This document shows positions 9,452 to 18,635 of a DNA stretch of 64,000 nucleotides, piece after piece. The DNA comes from Trinickia dinghuensis (GTDB taxonomy: Bacteria; Pseudomonadota; Gammaproteobacteria; Burkholderiales; Burkholderiaceae), in contig NZ_QRGA01000008.1 of assembly GCF_003367175.1 (NCBI RefSeq), forward strand, positions 186,001 through 250,000, read 5' to 3'. The position numbers and the translations under genes are program-made. The notes below the pieces were generated by a model. That model had not been told where the DNA came from. It saw only the letters and a program-made list of their open reading frames with translations, and ran no database searches. The first letter of the stretch is position 1, and every line of letters starts with the position of its first letter.

Positions 9452-10447
9452 TTATGCGAGCCATTGCGCGTCTTTGACCGCGAGTTGCTTCGGGATCAGC
9501 TTCAATTCGGTGAACGTATCGGCGATCGTCTGCTGCCCTGCCAGCACTTGCTTCGACACCGGCACGACGCCATACGAAGCGCGGCGTGCCGCGATTTCGA
9601 TCGTGGCGGCATCGAGGCCGGTAATCGGCGCGAGTTCACGCGCGATCTCGGCCGGATGGGTTTTCGCCCATGCATCGACTTCGGCAAGCGAGTCGATCAC
9701 CGCGTGGACGAGTTGCGGGGACGCCGCCGCGAAGCGGCGCGACGCCAAGTAGAACTGGAGGTTGTCGACCAAGCCCGTGCCGTCCGCCAGCACACGGGCA
9801 CCGGTTTGCCGCTCGATCGCCGCGAAATACGGATCCCAGATCACCCATGCATCGATGCTGCCTTGCGTGAAGGCGGCGCGGGCGTCGGCCGGGGCGAGAT
9901 AGACGGGGTGGATGTCGGTGTAATCGAGACCGGCTTGTTTGAGCGCACGGACGAGCAAGTAGTGAACGTTGGAGCCGCGATTGAGCGCGACCTTTTTGCC
10001 GCGCAGTTGCGAGACCGAGGTCAGCGGCGAATGTTGCGGCACGACGGTCGCTTCCGATTTCGGAGCGGACGGCTCGTTGCCGACGTAGACGAAATCGACG
10101 CCGGCCGCCTGAGCGAAGATCGGCGGTGTTTCGCCTACCGTGCCGAAATCCACGGCACCGGCATTGAGGCCTTCGAGCAATTGCGGCCCAGCAGGAAACT
10201 CGAGCCATGACACGCCGATGCCTTGATCGGCGAGACGCTTTTCAAGCGTGCCGCGCGCTTTCAGCAAGACGAGCGTGCCGTACTTTTGATAACCGATGCG
10301 CAGTGTCTTGACGCGCTCTTGCGCGAACGCGCGCTTCGCCGGGGCGATACTCCATGCGCCCGCGGTAAGCGATGCGACGCCCCATGCGGCGCACTTCAGC
10401 AACCGACGTCGCGAGCTTTCGCGATGGGTTGTATTTTTTGAAGGCAT
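9452..10447 (-). CDS. ssuA: Sulfonate-binding periplasmic protein
   Basis: 331 residues. The N-terminus has a Tat-like SRRRLLK followed by a hydrophobic segment and cleavage near RAFAQ. The mature protein begins [18 protein letters not shown] and continues with [24 protein letters not shown], the hallmark of the SsuA aliphatic sulfonate-binding family. The ATG at 10447 is preceded by GGGAGA; a longer open frame to 10534 adds only unrelated sequence. It is the first gene of the ssu operon, so the operon promoter should lie just beyond 10447. Confidence 0.9.
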   Translation of the reverse strand: MPSKNTTHRESSRRRLLKCAAWGVASLTAGAWSIAPAKRAFAQERVKTLRIGYQKYGTLVLLKARGTLEKRLADQGIGVSWLEFPAGPQLLEGLNAGAVDFGTVGETPPIFAQAAGVDFVYVGNEPSAPKSEATVVPQHSPLTSVSQLRGKKVALNRGSNVHYLLVRALKQAGLDYTDIHPVYLAPADARAAFTQGSIDAWVIWDPYFAAIERQTGARVLADGTGLVDNLQFYLASRRFAAASPQLVHAVIDSLAEVDAWAKTHPAEIARELAPITGLDAATIEIAARRASYGVVPVSKQVLAGQQTIADTFTELKLIPKQLAVKDAQWLA

Positions 10448-11064
10448 GACTTCTCCCTGGCGCGCCGGCGCCTTCTTGGCGAGTTGATTAGGTATGCGAA
10501 ACGGATTCGGATGGACGTTGCCGCGCAGCAGCAACCGGAAGCGTCAGTCTAGAAAAGACGCGGAAACGTGGGAACGATCTATTTGAGCTTTGCTCAGGAC
10601 GGATCGAGATATGGGGAGGGTGCAACGTCGCGGGTCGATCTCCACCGCAAGACAGACGAAAAGATGATCTTCGAAGATACCGAGCAAGGCTGGCTGCCCG
10701 CCGCGGCGTGATGAGGCGTGTTCGTCTCGTCGATGAAGCGATGTTCGCTGCGTTGAACGGTCATCAGCCGGACATGGAGTGATGGCGCAATAATGGATTG
10801 CCATCCGGCAGCCGCAGGCCGATACAATCGATGCCGCATGCAAGATCGAGCAGGGCCACATAGTGAGCGGCGCCCACTGCGCGCATCACTGGCGCCGCAA
10901 ACCTCGTGCGAGTTATCCCCACTTTCTGTTGGCAATGCTGTGGACAAGCTGCAGATTACTAGCGTAAGTTCTTGATTGAATTGGGGGACAGACGCGATGC
11001 ACGCAATTGAGGTGCGCCGCGCTTTCCATTTGCCACTTCGTTCGTCGATCTGGGGGTTCCATCC
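10448..11064. other. 617-bp intergenic region
   Basis: No supported gene. It should contain the ssu promoter on its left side and the comEA-like promoter on its right. A TTATCCCCA sequence (about 10913) and TGTGGACAA (about 10939) resemble DnaA boxes with mismatches. Open frames across this region have no recognisable protein features. Confidence 0.4.
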
Positions 11065-11577
11065 ATGCTCAAAAAGTTCGTTTTGCTGCTCGCCTTGCTC
11101 GTCGCCACCCTGTCCACCGCGTTTGCCGGGACCGTCGACGTCAACACCGCCGATCAAGCGACGCTACAGTCGCTCAAGGGCATTGGCCCGGTCAAATCGA
11201 AAGCCATCATCGACGAGCGCACGAAGAACGGACCGTTTAAAGACGCAAACGACCTGGCTCAGCGTGTGAAAGGTCTAGGCGCGAAGTCCGTCACGAAGCT
11301 CGAGACCGAAGGACTGACGGTGGGCGGTTCGTCCACCCCGCCTACTGCCGCCGCCGGCAAGCACGAAAAGGCAGCGCCCGCGACTTCGGCTAACGCCGCG
11401 CAACCGCCCGCGAAGGCAACCGCACCCGCTAAGACGGCCGCAGCCACGCCGTCGGCGACCACAGCAACCGCGGCAGCCACGGCCGCACCGGCATCGAACG
11501 CGAAGCCCGCCAAATCGCATAAAAAGAACAAGAAGGACAAGACAAAGGCCGCCGCCTCGGCAGCATCGGGCGCTTGA
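11065..11577 (+). CDS. ComEA-like helix-hairpin-helix DNA-binding protein with low-complexity tail
   Basis: 170 residues. A signal peptide (1-21, AFAG) is followed by VDVNTADQATLQSLKGIGP and a second hairpin GLGAKSVTKLE, the ComEA helix-hairpin-helix pair (about 22-85), which binds DNA non-specifically in the periplasm during transformation. From residue 86 onward the protein is a long Ala/Pro/Thr/Lys-rich tail ending in a Lys-rich block (KSHKKNKKDKTKAA). Usual ComEA proteins stop soon after the HhH domain. The tail could aid DNA retention or envelope binding; that is inference. Confidence 0.8.
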   Translation: MLKKFVLLLALLVATLSTAFAGTVDVNTADQATLQSLKGIGPVKSKAIIDERTKNGPFKDANDLAQRVKGLGAKSVTKLETEGLTVGGSSTPPTAAAGKHEKAAPATSANAAQPPAKATAPAKTAAATPSATTATAAATAAPASNAKPAKSHKKNKKDKTKAAASAASGA

Positions 11578-11668
11578 TCAGGCTCCGGCCGGCCGTTCCC
11601 GCGCCATACGGCGCATTACCCTCGGCGCCCCACATTGCTGGGCGCGCCGCTTCAGCAGGAGCATCATC

Positions 11669-12118
11669 ATGGGTCTACTCGATATGGTCGGCTCTCTCCT
11701 CGGCAACGCCGAGGCCGGCGGACAGCAGCAGAACGCGCTATCGGCCGTGACGGAGTTCGTCAACAACCAGCCGGGCGGATTGCAGGGACTCGTTCAAACG
11801 TTCGAACAGCAAGGCGCCGGCGGCGTGATCCAATCGTGGGTCGGCAACGGCGAGAACCAGTCGGTCTCGTCCGACGCACTTCAAAACATCCTCGGCTCGG
11901 GTGCCCTCGGCGACTTGGCGGGAAAACTCGGGATTTCGCCGGAGCAAGCCTCGGGCGTGCTCGCGCAAGTGCTGCCGCATGTCGTCAATCACGCGACGCC
12001 GGACGGCCAGGTGCCCGATAGCGGCCAGATCGATGCCGCCAGCGTCATAGGATCGATTCAGCAATCCGGTGGCTTGGGCTCGCTGGTCGAGGGGTTGCTT
12101 GGGAAGAAGGAAAGCTGA
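11669..12118 (+). CDS. YidB-like (DUF937) protein
   Basis: 149 residues starting MGLLDMVGSLLG and rich in Gly/Gln, with repeated LQNILGSGALGDLAGKLG and VLAQVLPHVVNHATPDGQ segments that define the YidB/DUF937 family. The function of the family is not established. AGGAG precedes the ATG. It follows the comEA-like gene by about 90 bp. Confidence 0.8.
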   Translation: MGLLDMVGSLLGNAEAGGQQQNALSAVTEFVNNQPGGLQGLVQTFEQQGAGGVIQSWVGNGENQSVSSDALQNILGSGALGDLAGKLGISPEQASGVLAQVLPHVVNHATPDGQVPDSGQIDAASVIGSIQQSGGLGSLVEGLLGKKES

Positions 12119-12133
12119 GTAGGCGGAATCGGC

Positions 12134-12181
12134 GCCGAACGACGGCGATCAGGGCCAGCGCCTCGGCTCCTGTCGTTCGGC
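12134..12181. terminator. Long stem-loop between convergent genes
   Basis: GCCGAACGAC at 12134-12143 pairs perfectly with GTCGTTCGGC at 12172-12181 across a 28-base loop. It lies between the YidB-like gene and the convergent proQ-like gene. It lacks a U-tract, so it may be a weak terminator or another structured element. Confidence 0.35.
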
Positions 12182-12286
12182 AGGGTAGAAGCTGTCATGC
12201 ACGCTGCACGACGGCTCCTACCGCCTCGATGATGACGCGGTTACGACAGACAACGCTTCTACGTTAATCCGTAGCGTCAGCGCCGC

Positions 12287-13036
12287 TCATTCCGGGGAAG
12301 CATCGCTGGGGACATCGCCATTTTGCGATTGCGGTTCCCCGTTTTGCGGCTGCATTTGCGGTTCCGCTTCGGCGCCGACGGCTTCCGCGCCCTTCTCTTC
12401 AACGCCCTCCACCGCTTCGGCATTGGCTTGGGCCACATCCGTCTGCCCGGCCTGCCCGGCGTTGGCCTGACCCGCATTGGGTTTGCCTTGCTGCCCCTTG
12501 CGGCGTCCGCCCGGGCCGCCCTTCGCTTGATTGCGCGCGAACGCGGCATCGCGCCCCGTCACCGTGCCGGCGGGCGCGCCGGACAAATCGACGCGCGCGG
12601 CGCCGTCGGTCAAGCAGGCCCAATAGCGGCTGCCGCGGCACCACGTGCTAACGGCTTCCCTGATTTCCGCCTCGGTCAACTGCAGATCGGATGCCTGCGC
12701 AATCAGGTCGGCAAGGACGCCCACCTTGAGCGGCACTTTCGGGGCCGGATTCTTTGGAAACGCAGCCGGAAAGCGTTTCTGCAGCTTTCCGATCACGCGC
12801 ACGACGGGATCGACGGGCGGCGATTTCTCGGCCGCGCGCGCTTGTCCGCCGGGCCGGGCCGGCCGATCCGCCTTCGCGGCAGGCTTCGCCGCCGGTCTCG
12901 GTCCTTGCTTCGGCCCCTGCTTCGGCCCTTGCTTCGCAGCTGGCGCCGGCTTATCCGCCGGGCGCTCCTGCTGCTTTTTCAACTTCGCTTCCTTCGTCAG
13001 CTGCGCCTTGAGCGCCGCCAGTTGCTCGAAACCCAT
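12287..13036 (-). CDS. ProQ/FinO-domain RNA-binding protein
   Basis: 249 residues. The order is an N-terminal helix (FEQLAALKAQLTKEAKLKKQQ), a basic Pro/Ala/Lys/Gln linker with a repeated KQGP unit, the ProQ/FinO fold (about 95-170: VIGKLQKRFPAAFP, PLKVGVLADL, WCRGSRYWACLTDGAARVDL), then an acidic Gln/Asn/Glu-rich tail. ProQ-family proteins bind structured RNAs and small RNAs. The ATG at 13036 has AGGACAG upstream; the longer frame to 13153 has no such site. The linker-domain-tail layout resembles beta-proteobacterial ProQ variants rather than E. coli ProQ, where the domain is N-terminal. Confidence 0.8.
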   Translation of the reverse strand: MGFEQLAALKAQLTKEAKLKKQQERPADKPAPAAKQGPKQGPKQGPRPAAKPAAKADRPARPGGQARAAEKSPPVDPVVRVIGKLQKRFPAAFPKNPAPKVPLKVGVLADLIAQASDLQLTEAEIREAVSTWCRGSRYWACLTDGAARVDLSGAPAGTVTGRDAAFARNQAKGGPGGRRKGQQGKPNAGQANAGQAGQTDVAQANAEAVEGVEEKGAEAVGAEAEPQMQPQNGEPQSQNGDVPSDASPE

Positions 13037-13159
13037 GCTCTGTCCTGTCACCGCAAACCTGAATCGGACGACAATAGTATCAGCGTCGACGCCGTATTGC
13101 CGCCTCTGTGGACATTTGCGGACAAAGGGCACGAGCGCAGAGCGTTCCGGCACGCCAGT

Positions 13160-14293
13160 TCAGGTGCTTTCCCGCACCACGAGTTCGAAGCCCAGATCGA
13201 TGCGGCGCTGCTCGGGCACCTCCCCGTCGACGATCCGCAGCAGCATGCGCGCCGCCTCGAATCCGACCGCGTAGCGCGGCGTCGCCACGGTCGTGATGGT
13301 AGGAGACGCCACCGCCGCGAACGGCAAGTCGTTGAACCCGACGATCGCCAATTCGCGCGGCACGGCAATCCCCAACCGCTGACACTCGAACAGCGCGCCC
13401 AATGCTAAGTCGTCGTTGCAGCAAAACACGGCATCGCACTTGGGTGTCCGGCTCAGCAAGTCTTTGAGGAGCGCACCGCCCAATGCCGGACTCGACGGCT
13501 CCTTCGTCAGCACTTCCACGCCGGGATCGCGCCCAGCCTCGCGCAGGGCGCGCCGATACCCCGCACGCCGCTGCATCGTGCGCGGATCCAGTTGCGCGGC
13601 GATGAATCCGGGACGCCGCGCGCCGCGGGCAATCAAATGCTTGCCGATCGCATAGCCGGCCCGGCGCTGCGAGAATCCGACCGACCACTCGTCCGTCGAC
13701 GTGAGATCGAACATATGCACGAGCGGGACGCCCGATGCGGCCAAGTGCCGCCGAACGGCGTTCGAATCGTCGATGCCGGCAACGAGAAAACCGTCCGGCG
13801 CGTGGGAAAGATAAGCCTGAAGCAGCTCCGCTTGGCGCTCGGGCGAGTACCCGGTATTGCCGATCAGCAACTGATAGCCGGAGGGGCCGACGCAGTCCTG
13901 CACGCCGGCGAGCGTCTCGACGAAAACCGCATTCGATAGCGAGGGCACTAGTACGACGATCAATTTCGAGCGTGCCGAAGCGAGCGTGCTCGCAGCGCGG
14001 TTTGGAATGTAGCCGAGCTGCGCAACGGCAGCCTGCACGCGTTCGCGCACGCTCGGCGAGACCAGCGACGGGTCTCGCAGCGCGCGCGATACGGTCATCG
14101 TGCTGACCTGCGCATGACGCGCCACGTCCTCGAGCGTCACACGCCCGCTTGGTCTCCGCCTGCCGCCGCCGGAATTCGGCTTCTCGGCATGCTTCTCGGC
14201 ACCGTTCGAATGCATCGGCATGTCACGATCGTTCTTCTTCATGGCGAGAGTATCGCCGGTTTGCAGGCCCACAAGAAGATTACGCCCCGGCAC
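13160..14293 (-). CDS. LacI-family transcriptional regulator (GntR/IdnR-like)
   Basis: 377 residues from a GTG at 14293 that has a consensus AGGAGGA seven bases upstream; internal ATGs at 14242 and 14221 are possible but have poorer sites. The helix-turn-helix is VTLEDVARHAQVSTMTVSRALRD with the hinge helix NRAASTLASARS, followed by a periplasmic-binding-protein-like effector domain (IVVLVPSLSNAVF to the end). The gene is divergent from a sugar-binding protein, with a LacI-type palindrome between them, so it probably controls that gene and itself in response to a sugar or sugar acid. Confidence 0.88.
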   Translation of the reverse strand: MPGRNLLVGLQTGDTLAMKKNDRDMPMHSNGAEKHAEKPNSGGGRRRPSGRVTLEDVARHAQVSTMTVSRALRDPSLVSPSVRERVQAAVAQLGYIPNRAASTLASARSKLIVVLVPSLSNAVFVETLAGVQDCVGPSGYQLLIGNTGYSPERQAELLQAYLSHAPDGFLVAGIDDSNAVRRHLAASGVPLVHMFDLTSTDEWSVGFSQRRAGYAIGKHLIARGARRPGFIAAQLDPRTMQRRAGYRRALREAGRDPGVEVLTKEPSSPALGGALLKDLLSRTPKCDAVFCCNDDLALGALFECQRLGIAVPRELAIVGFNDLPFAAVASPTITTVATPRYAVGFEAARMLLRIVDGEVPEQRRIDLGFELVVREST

Positions 14294-14323
14294 GCAGGGT
14301 TCCTCCTAGTTTGGGGCTTCTTA

Positions 14324-14337
14324 TGTTAGCGCTACCA
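14324..14337. promoter_or_regulatory. LacI-family operator
   Basis: TGTTAGCGCTACCA with the perfect central palindrome TAGCGCTA (14327-14334), the typical CG-centred LacI/GntR-type half-site pair. It lies 17 bases upstream of the regulator's ribosome site and 60 bases before the start of the divergent substrate-binding gene. Confidence 0.7.
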
Positions 14338-14397
14338 TCGTTCGCCGAAAAACCCCTCAACCACATCCGCCGCCAGCCGGCGATGGGAGAACAATCG

Positions 14398-15684
14398 ATG
14401 CGATCGACTCAACCCGCGCGCGCACCCGCTCGTCGTTCCTTCGTTGCCTTGACCGCCTGCGCGGCGGCCGTATTCGCGTTTGCGGCCAATCAGGCGCACG
14501 CGGCATCGGTCGAGGTCCTGCACTACTGGACCTCGGGCGGCGAAGCGAAATCGGCTCAACTGCTCAAGAAGATGCTCGAGCAAAAAGGCGATACGTGGGT
14601 CGATTTCGCAGTGGCGGGCGGCGGCGGCGGCAATGCGATGACCGTGCTGAAAACGCGGGTGGTGGCGGGCAACCCGCCCGCGGCCGCTCAAATCAAAGGG
14701 CCTGCCATTCAGGAGTGGGCCGATCAAGACGTCTTGATGCCGATCGACGACGTCGCCAAAGCGGGAAACTGGAATAGCCTGCTGCCGCCCGAAATCGCAA
14801 GCATCATGAAATACAAAGGTCATTATGTGGGCGCGCCGGTCAACATCCACCGCGTGAACTGGCTTTGGATCAACGCCGATGCATTGAAGAAAGTGGGCGC
14901 GCAACCGCCCAAGACATGGGACGATTTCTTCAAGGTAGCCGACGCGTTGAAGAAGGCAGGGATCACGCCCGTCGCGATCGGCGGTCAGCCGTGGCAGGAA
15001 GCGGAAACCTTCGAGACCGTCGCGCTAGGTGTCGGCGGCGCCGCGTTCTATAAGAAGGCCTTCGTCCAACTCGATCAAGCCACGCTGAAAGGCCCCACGA
15101 TGGTGAAGGCGCTCGAAACGTTCAAGCGCATCAAGGCCTATACCGACGACGGCCAGGTCGGCCGCGACTGGAATCTGGCCACCGCCATGGTGATCAACGG
15201 CAAGGCCGCCATGCAATTCATGGGGGACTGGGCCAAAGGCGAGTTCTCGGTCGCCGGCAAGGTGCCCGGCAAGGACTATCTGTGCGTCGCGGCGCCAGGG
15301 TCGCAGAACGACTTCACGTTCAACGTCGACAGCTTCGTCTTCTTCAAGGTGAAGACACCCGGTGTCGAGAAGGGACAAAAGGACATGGCCGGCCTGCTCA
15401 TGAGCCCAGCCTTCCAGGAAGCGTTCAATCTCAACAAGGGCTCGATTCCCGTGCGCCAGGATTTGAGCTTGTCGAAGTTCGACGACTGCGCGAAGAAGTC
15501 GTCGGCCGACTTCAAAGCTGCGGGAAAAACCGGCGGGCTCGTGCCGTCATGGGCGCACGACATGCTGGTCAGCCCCGCCGTGGAAGGCGCATTCTACGAC
15601 GTGCTCGGCAACTATTGGATCAGCAAGGACGAAACGGCCCAGCAAGCCGCCGACAAGCTGGCAGAGGCCGCGAAGGCGAACTGA
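14398..15684 (+). CDS. Sugar ABC transporter substrate-binding protein (CUT1 type), orphan
   Basis: 428 residues. Signal peptide about 1-37 (AFAANQAHA), then VEVLHYWTSGGEAKSAQLLKK, the opening of GtsA-like glucose/mannose-binding proteins of the extracellular solute-binding family 1. A GGGAGA site precedes the ATG at 14398. A CUT1 system needs two permeases and an ATPase, normally directly downstream. Here a terminator-like hairpin and then the convergent end of a different (CUT2) transporter follow. The permeases must be elsewhere, or this is a remnant operon. Regulation by the divergent LacI protein is likely. Confidence 0.85.
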   Translation: MRSTQPARAPARRSFVALTACAAAVFAFAANQAHAASVEVLHYWTSGGEAKSAQLLKKMLEQKGDTWVDFAVAGGGGGNAMTVLKTRVVAGNPPAAAQIKGPAIQEWADQDVLMPIDDVAKAGNWNSLLPPEIASIMKYKGHYVGAPVNIHRVNWLWINADALKKVGAQPPKTWDDFFKVADALKKAGITPVAIGGQPWQEAETFETVALGVGGAAFYKKAFVQLDQATLKGPTMVKALETFKRIKAYTDDGQVGRDWNLATAMVINGKAAMQFMGDWAKGEFSVAGKVPGKDYLCVAAPGSQNDFTFNVDSFVFFKVKTPGVEKGQKDMAGLLMSPAFQEAFNLNKGSIPVRQDLSLSKFDDCAKKSSADFKAAGKTGGLVPSWAHDMLVSPAVEGAFYDVLGNYWISKDETAQQAADKLAEAAKAN

Positions 15685-15697
15685 AGATGACGGTGAG

Positions 15698-15719
15698 TGG
15701 CGCGCCGAACGGCGCGCCA
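15698..15719. terminator. GC-rich hairpin between convergent transporter genes
   Basis: Perfect 9-bp stem (TGGCGCGCC at 15698-15706, GGCGCGCCA at 15711-15719) with a GAAC loop, placed between two converging genes. Probably a bidirectional terminator, though U-tracts are weak. Confidence 0.5.
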
Positions 15720-15732
15720 CCGATACGCGTTC

Positions 15733-16521
15733 TTAGGCGCGCTCGCCGTTCGATGCTTCGCGCAAAGCGCGATACTCGCGCCGCACGATATCCATCAGCT
15801 CGGGCACCGATGTTTTCGAACTCTGCTGCTCGTAGGTCACGCGCCCGCGCTGCATCAACATGATGCGGTCGGCGATGTCGAGCGTCTGCGCGTAGTTGTG
15901 CATGATCATGATGATCGACAGCCCGCCCTTCTCCTTGAGCCGCAGAATCAAATCGATGATGAGCCCGGCCTCGCGCGCGCCCATCGCGGCAAGCGGCTCG
16001 TCGAGCAGCAGGATCCGCGCGTTCGAGTTGACCGCGCGCGCCACGGCGATGGCCTGCCGCTGGCCGCCCGAGAGGCGCTCGACCGGCATGGTCACCGACG
16101 GCACGTGCACGCCGATATCCTCGAGGCACTGCGACGCGCGCTCGCGCATCGCGCGATGGTTCAGGAAGCGGATCGGCCCCGGATAGACGATCTCGCGATT
16201 CAAGAACATGTTGTGATAGATGCTCAGCGAATTCGCGAGCGCGAGGTCCTGGTAGACGCATTCGATGCCGAGCGCGCGCGCGTGATCGACCGAGCGCAGC
16301 AGCGTCTGCTCGCCGTGGATCGACAGCTCGCCGCTCGTCTGCTGATGAAAGCCCGTGAGGATCTTGATCAGCGTCGATTTGCCCGCGCCGTTGTCGCCGA
16401 GGATGCCGAGGATTTCGCCGTCGGCGAGGTGCAGCGAGACGCCGTCGAGCGCCGTGACCGCACCGAAGCGCTTGACGATGTTCTGCGCCTGCAGCGCGAG
16501 GGGCCTTTCGTTCGTGGCCAT
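15733..16521 (-). CDS. CUT2 sugar ABC transporter ATP-binding protein (single-domain RbsA/FrcA type)
   Basis: 262 residues, one ATPase domain, unlike RbsA, which has two. Walker A GDNGAGKST, signature LSGGQRQA and Walker B ILLLDEP are present. It matches FrcA-type ATPases. It overlaps the permease gene by one base (TGATG). It should power import of a monosaccharide with the two upstream genes. Confidence 0.88.
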   Translation of the reverse strand: MATNERPLALQAQNIVKRFGAVTALDGVSLHLADGEILGILGDNGAGKSTLIKILTGFHQQTSGELSIHGEQTLLRSVDHARALGIECVYQDLALANSLSIYHNMFLNREIVYPGPIRFLNHRAMRERASQCLEDIGVHVPSVTMPVERLSGGQRQAIAVARAVNSNARILLLDEPLAAMGAREAGLIIDLILRLKEKGGLSIIMIMHNYAQTLDIADRIMLMQRGRVTYEQQSSKTSVPELMDIVRREYRALREASNGERA

Positions 16522-17528
16522 CACGACCTCCCGCGACGGCCGAGCCGCGACACGTGAATGTTGAAGATCATCGCGGCCAGAATCGCAGCGCCGAGGATGA
16601 TGTTGAACGTGAAGGCATTGATGCCGATCAGCGTGAAGCCGTCGTTCAACATGCCAAGCACCGCGGCGCCGATCAGCCCGCCGATGATCGTGCCCGACCC
16701 GCCGGTGAGCGGCGTACCGCCGATGACCGCCGCCGCGACCGCCAGGAACATGATCTGGTTGCCGCCCGCCTGCGGGTCGATCGACGTGATCCGCACGCCT
16801 TCGAGAATCCCCGTGAGGCCGGCCAGCACCGCGGCCAAAATGAAATTGCCGAGCTTGAGCCGGTTCACGTGAATGCCGGCCTCCGATGCACCGAGCGGAT
16901 TCGCCCCGCTCGCGACCGTATGCAGCCCCCAGCGCGTGTGCTTGAGCATCGTGTGCATCATGAGCGCAATGATGACGGCCCAGCAAATCTCGCTGTAGCC
17001 CCATCCGCCCATCACCGCCGTGAACACCGGGCCGCCCGGCGTCGATACGGGCGTGCCGCGCGAGATCGTCAGCGTGATCCCGTTGATGAGAAACAGCGTG
17101 CCGAGCGTGGTGACGAACGACGGCAACCGCAGAAACACCGTCACCGCGCCGTTCACGAAGCCGACGAGGCCGGCCGCCGCTAGACCGGCCAGCACGGCCA
17201 GCCACATCGGCGCTCCGGCATTTTGCGCAAACACCATGATGAACGGTGCGAACGCGAACACCATGCCCGACGACAAATCGATCTCGCCGCCGATCATCAG
17301 CATGATCTCGCCGAACCCGATGATCGCAGCCGGCGCGACGAACTGCGACAAGTTTTGCAGGCTTGCGCTCGTCAACAGGAAATCGTGGTTGGCGGTCTCG
17401 AAATACACGGCGACCGCCACGGCCACGAGCAAAATCCGCATCTCGGCCGACCACGCTAAACCGCCGAACCTCGCGCGGGAGCGCGAGGCTGCGGGACTTC
17501 TAGATGCTTCGTTCACACTATCGCTCAT
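16521..17528 (-). CDS. CUT2 sugar ABC transporter permease (RbsC/FrcC type)
   Basis: 335 residues with eight to ten hydrophobic segments and the family motifs GEIDLSSGMVFAF and ITSIDPQAGGNQIMFLAVAAAVIGGTPLTGG split over the permease core. It forms the membrane channel for the ATPase downstream. It begins three bases after the binding-protein gene. Confidence 0.9.
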   Translation of the reverse strand: MSDSVNEASRSPAASRSRARFGGLAWSAEMRILLVAVAVAVYFETANHDFLLTSASLQNLSQFVAPAAIIGFGEIMLMIGGEIDLSSGMVFAFAPFIMVFAQNAGAPMWLAVLAGLAAAGLVGFVNGAVTVFLRLPSFVTTLGTLFLINGITLTISRGTPVSTPGGPVFTAVMGGWGYSEICWAVIIALMMHTMLKHTRWGLHTVASGANPLGASEAGIHVNRLKLGNFILAAVLAGLTGILEGVRITSIDPQAGGNQIMFLAVAAAVIGGTPLTGGSGTIIGGLIGAAVLGMLNDGFTLIGINAFTFNIILGAAILAAMIFNIHVSRLGRRGRS

Positions 17529-17531
17529 GAC

Positions 17532-18635
17532 TTATGACTTGATCGGACCCGAGCGCGGCACGATCTGTGCCTTGGTGCTCTTCCCTTCGTAGCGGGTGGA
17601 CGTGTTCAGATACGGATCGACCGTCGACTTCGTCACGAACTTCAAGCCCGAGTTGACGTCCGCCGGACCGACGAGGCCGCCCGAAGCCAGGTACGTGAAC
17701 GCCTCGACGACAGTATAGAAGCCTTGCACGTACGGCTGCTGATCGATCGTGAAGTCGAGGAAGCCGTCATGGATCAGTTGGACCGTCGTCGGCAACAGAT
17801 CGAAACCGCCGCCGTGCACCTTCCCAACCAGATTCGACTCCTTGATCACTTGCGCGACGCCTTGCGTGCTGCCCGCATCGACCGCGAACATGCCCTTCAC
17901 ATTCTGGTGGCCGAGATAGAACGACTTGATCTTCGAGAGTTCCTCGTTGACCGTCGCGCCCGTTGCGATCGTCTGAATCTCGATCTTCTTGCCGGACTTC
18001 TTGATTGCATCGGACGCGCCGTCCAGACGAGGCTGAATGTTGAGCTGCCCCGGCGTGGCGATGAACAGCGCAACGAGGCCTTCATCGACGAGGCTCACGA
18101 TCCGCTCGCCCATCTGGTAGCCCGACTGATACAAATCCTGGCCGATGTAGGCCAGGCGCGGATTCGAGGTGCCGCGCGGCGCGTCCGCGTTGTACGAAAA
18201 CACGGGAATGCCCGCGTCGAGCGCTTTTTGAATCGGGCCGTTGAATGCCTTCGGATCGACGATGGGCACCGCGATCGCATCGGCCTTCGCGGCAATCGCC
18301 GCATTCATCGCGTTGACCATTTCACCGACGTCGGCATTGGCCGAGCCGGTCCATTGATAATCCATGTTCAGGATGCTGCAGGCGTCCTGGATCCCGTACT
18401 GCGTCGGCACGAAGAACGGGTTCGTCGTCACGTGATTGACGAAGACGATCTTCCAGCGCTTGTGCGAGGGGAACGCCGCCTCGGCTGCCTGCGCGGGCGA
18501 AACCATGCCCCCCATCATCGCCAGCGCCGCGCCTAGGCCGGCACCTTGCAGCAAGCCGCGCCGCATGCGGTTCGTCATGCCGTCGACGGCGTCCCCTTTC
18601 AACTGATCCTGCGCTTCGTCTCGCTCGCTCGTCAT
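17532..18635 (-). CDS. CUT2 sugar ABC transporter substrate-binding protein
   Basis: 367 residues from the ATG at 18635, which has GGAGG six bases upstream; the open frame continues to 18809 without support. RMRRGLLQGAGLGAALAMM looks like a Tat or long Sec signal. The mature protein is a type I periplasmic-binding fold (KIVFVNHVTTNPFFVPTQYG, AIAVPIVDPKAFNGPIQKAL, AGIPVFSYNAD). The sugar is not identifiable by sequence. First gene of a three-gene transporter operon; no metabolic gene accompanies it. Confidence 0.88.
   Translation of the reverse strand: MTSERDEAQDQLKGDAVDGMTNRMRRGLLQGAGLGAALAMMGGMVSPAQAAEAAFPSHKRWKIVFVNHVTTNPFFVPTQYGIQDACSILNMDYQWTGSANADVGEMVNAMNAAIAAKADAIAVPIVDPKAFNGPIQKALDAGIPVFSYNADAPRGTSNPRLAYIGQDLYQSGYQMGERIVSLVDEGLVALFIATPGQLNIQPRLDGASDAIKKSGKKIEIQTIATGATVNEELSKIKSFYLGHQNVKGMFAVDAGSTQGVAQVIKESNLVGKVHGGGFDLLPTTVQLIHDGFLDFTIDQQPYVQGFYTVVEAFTYLASGGLVGPADVNSGLKFVTKSTVDPYLNTSTRYEGKSTKAQIVPRSGPIKS

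Noticed and set aside
10594-11157. 187-codon minus-strand open frame upstream of the comEA-like gene
   Set aside because: Overlaps the comEA start, Ser/Arg-rich and without recognisable features.
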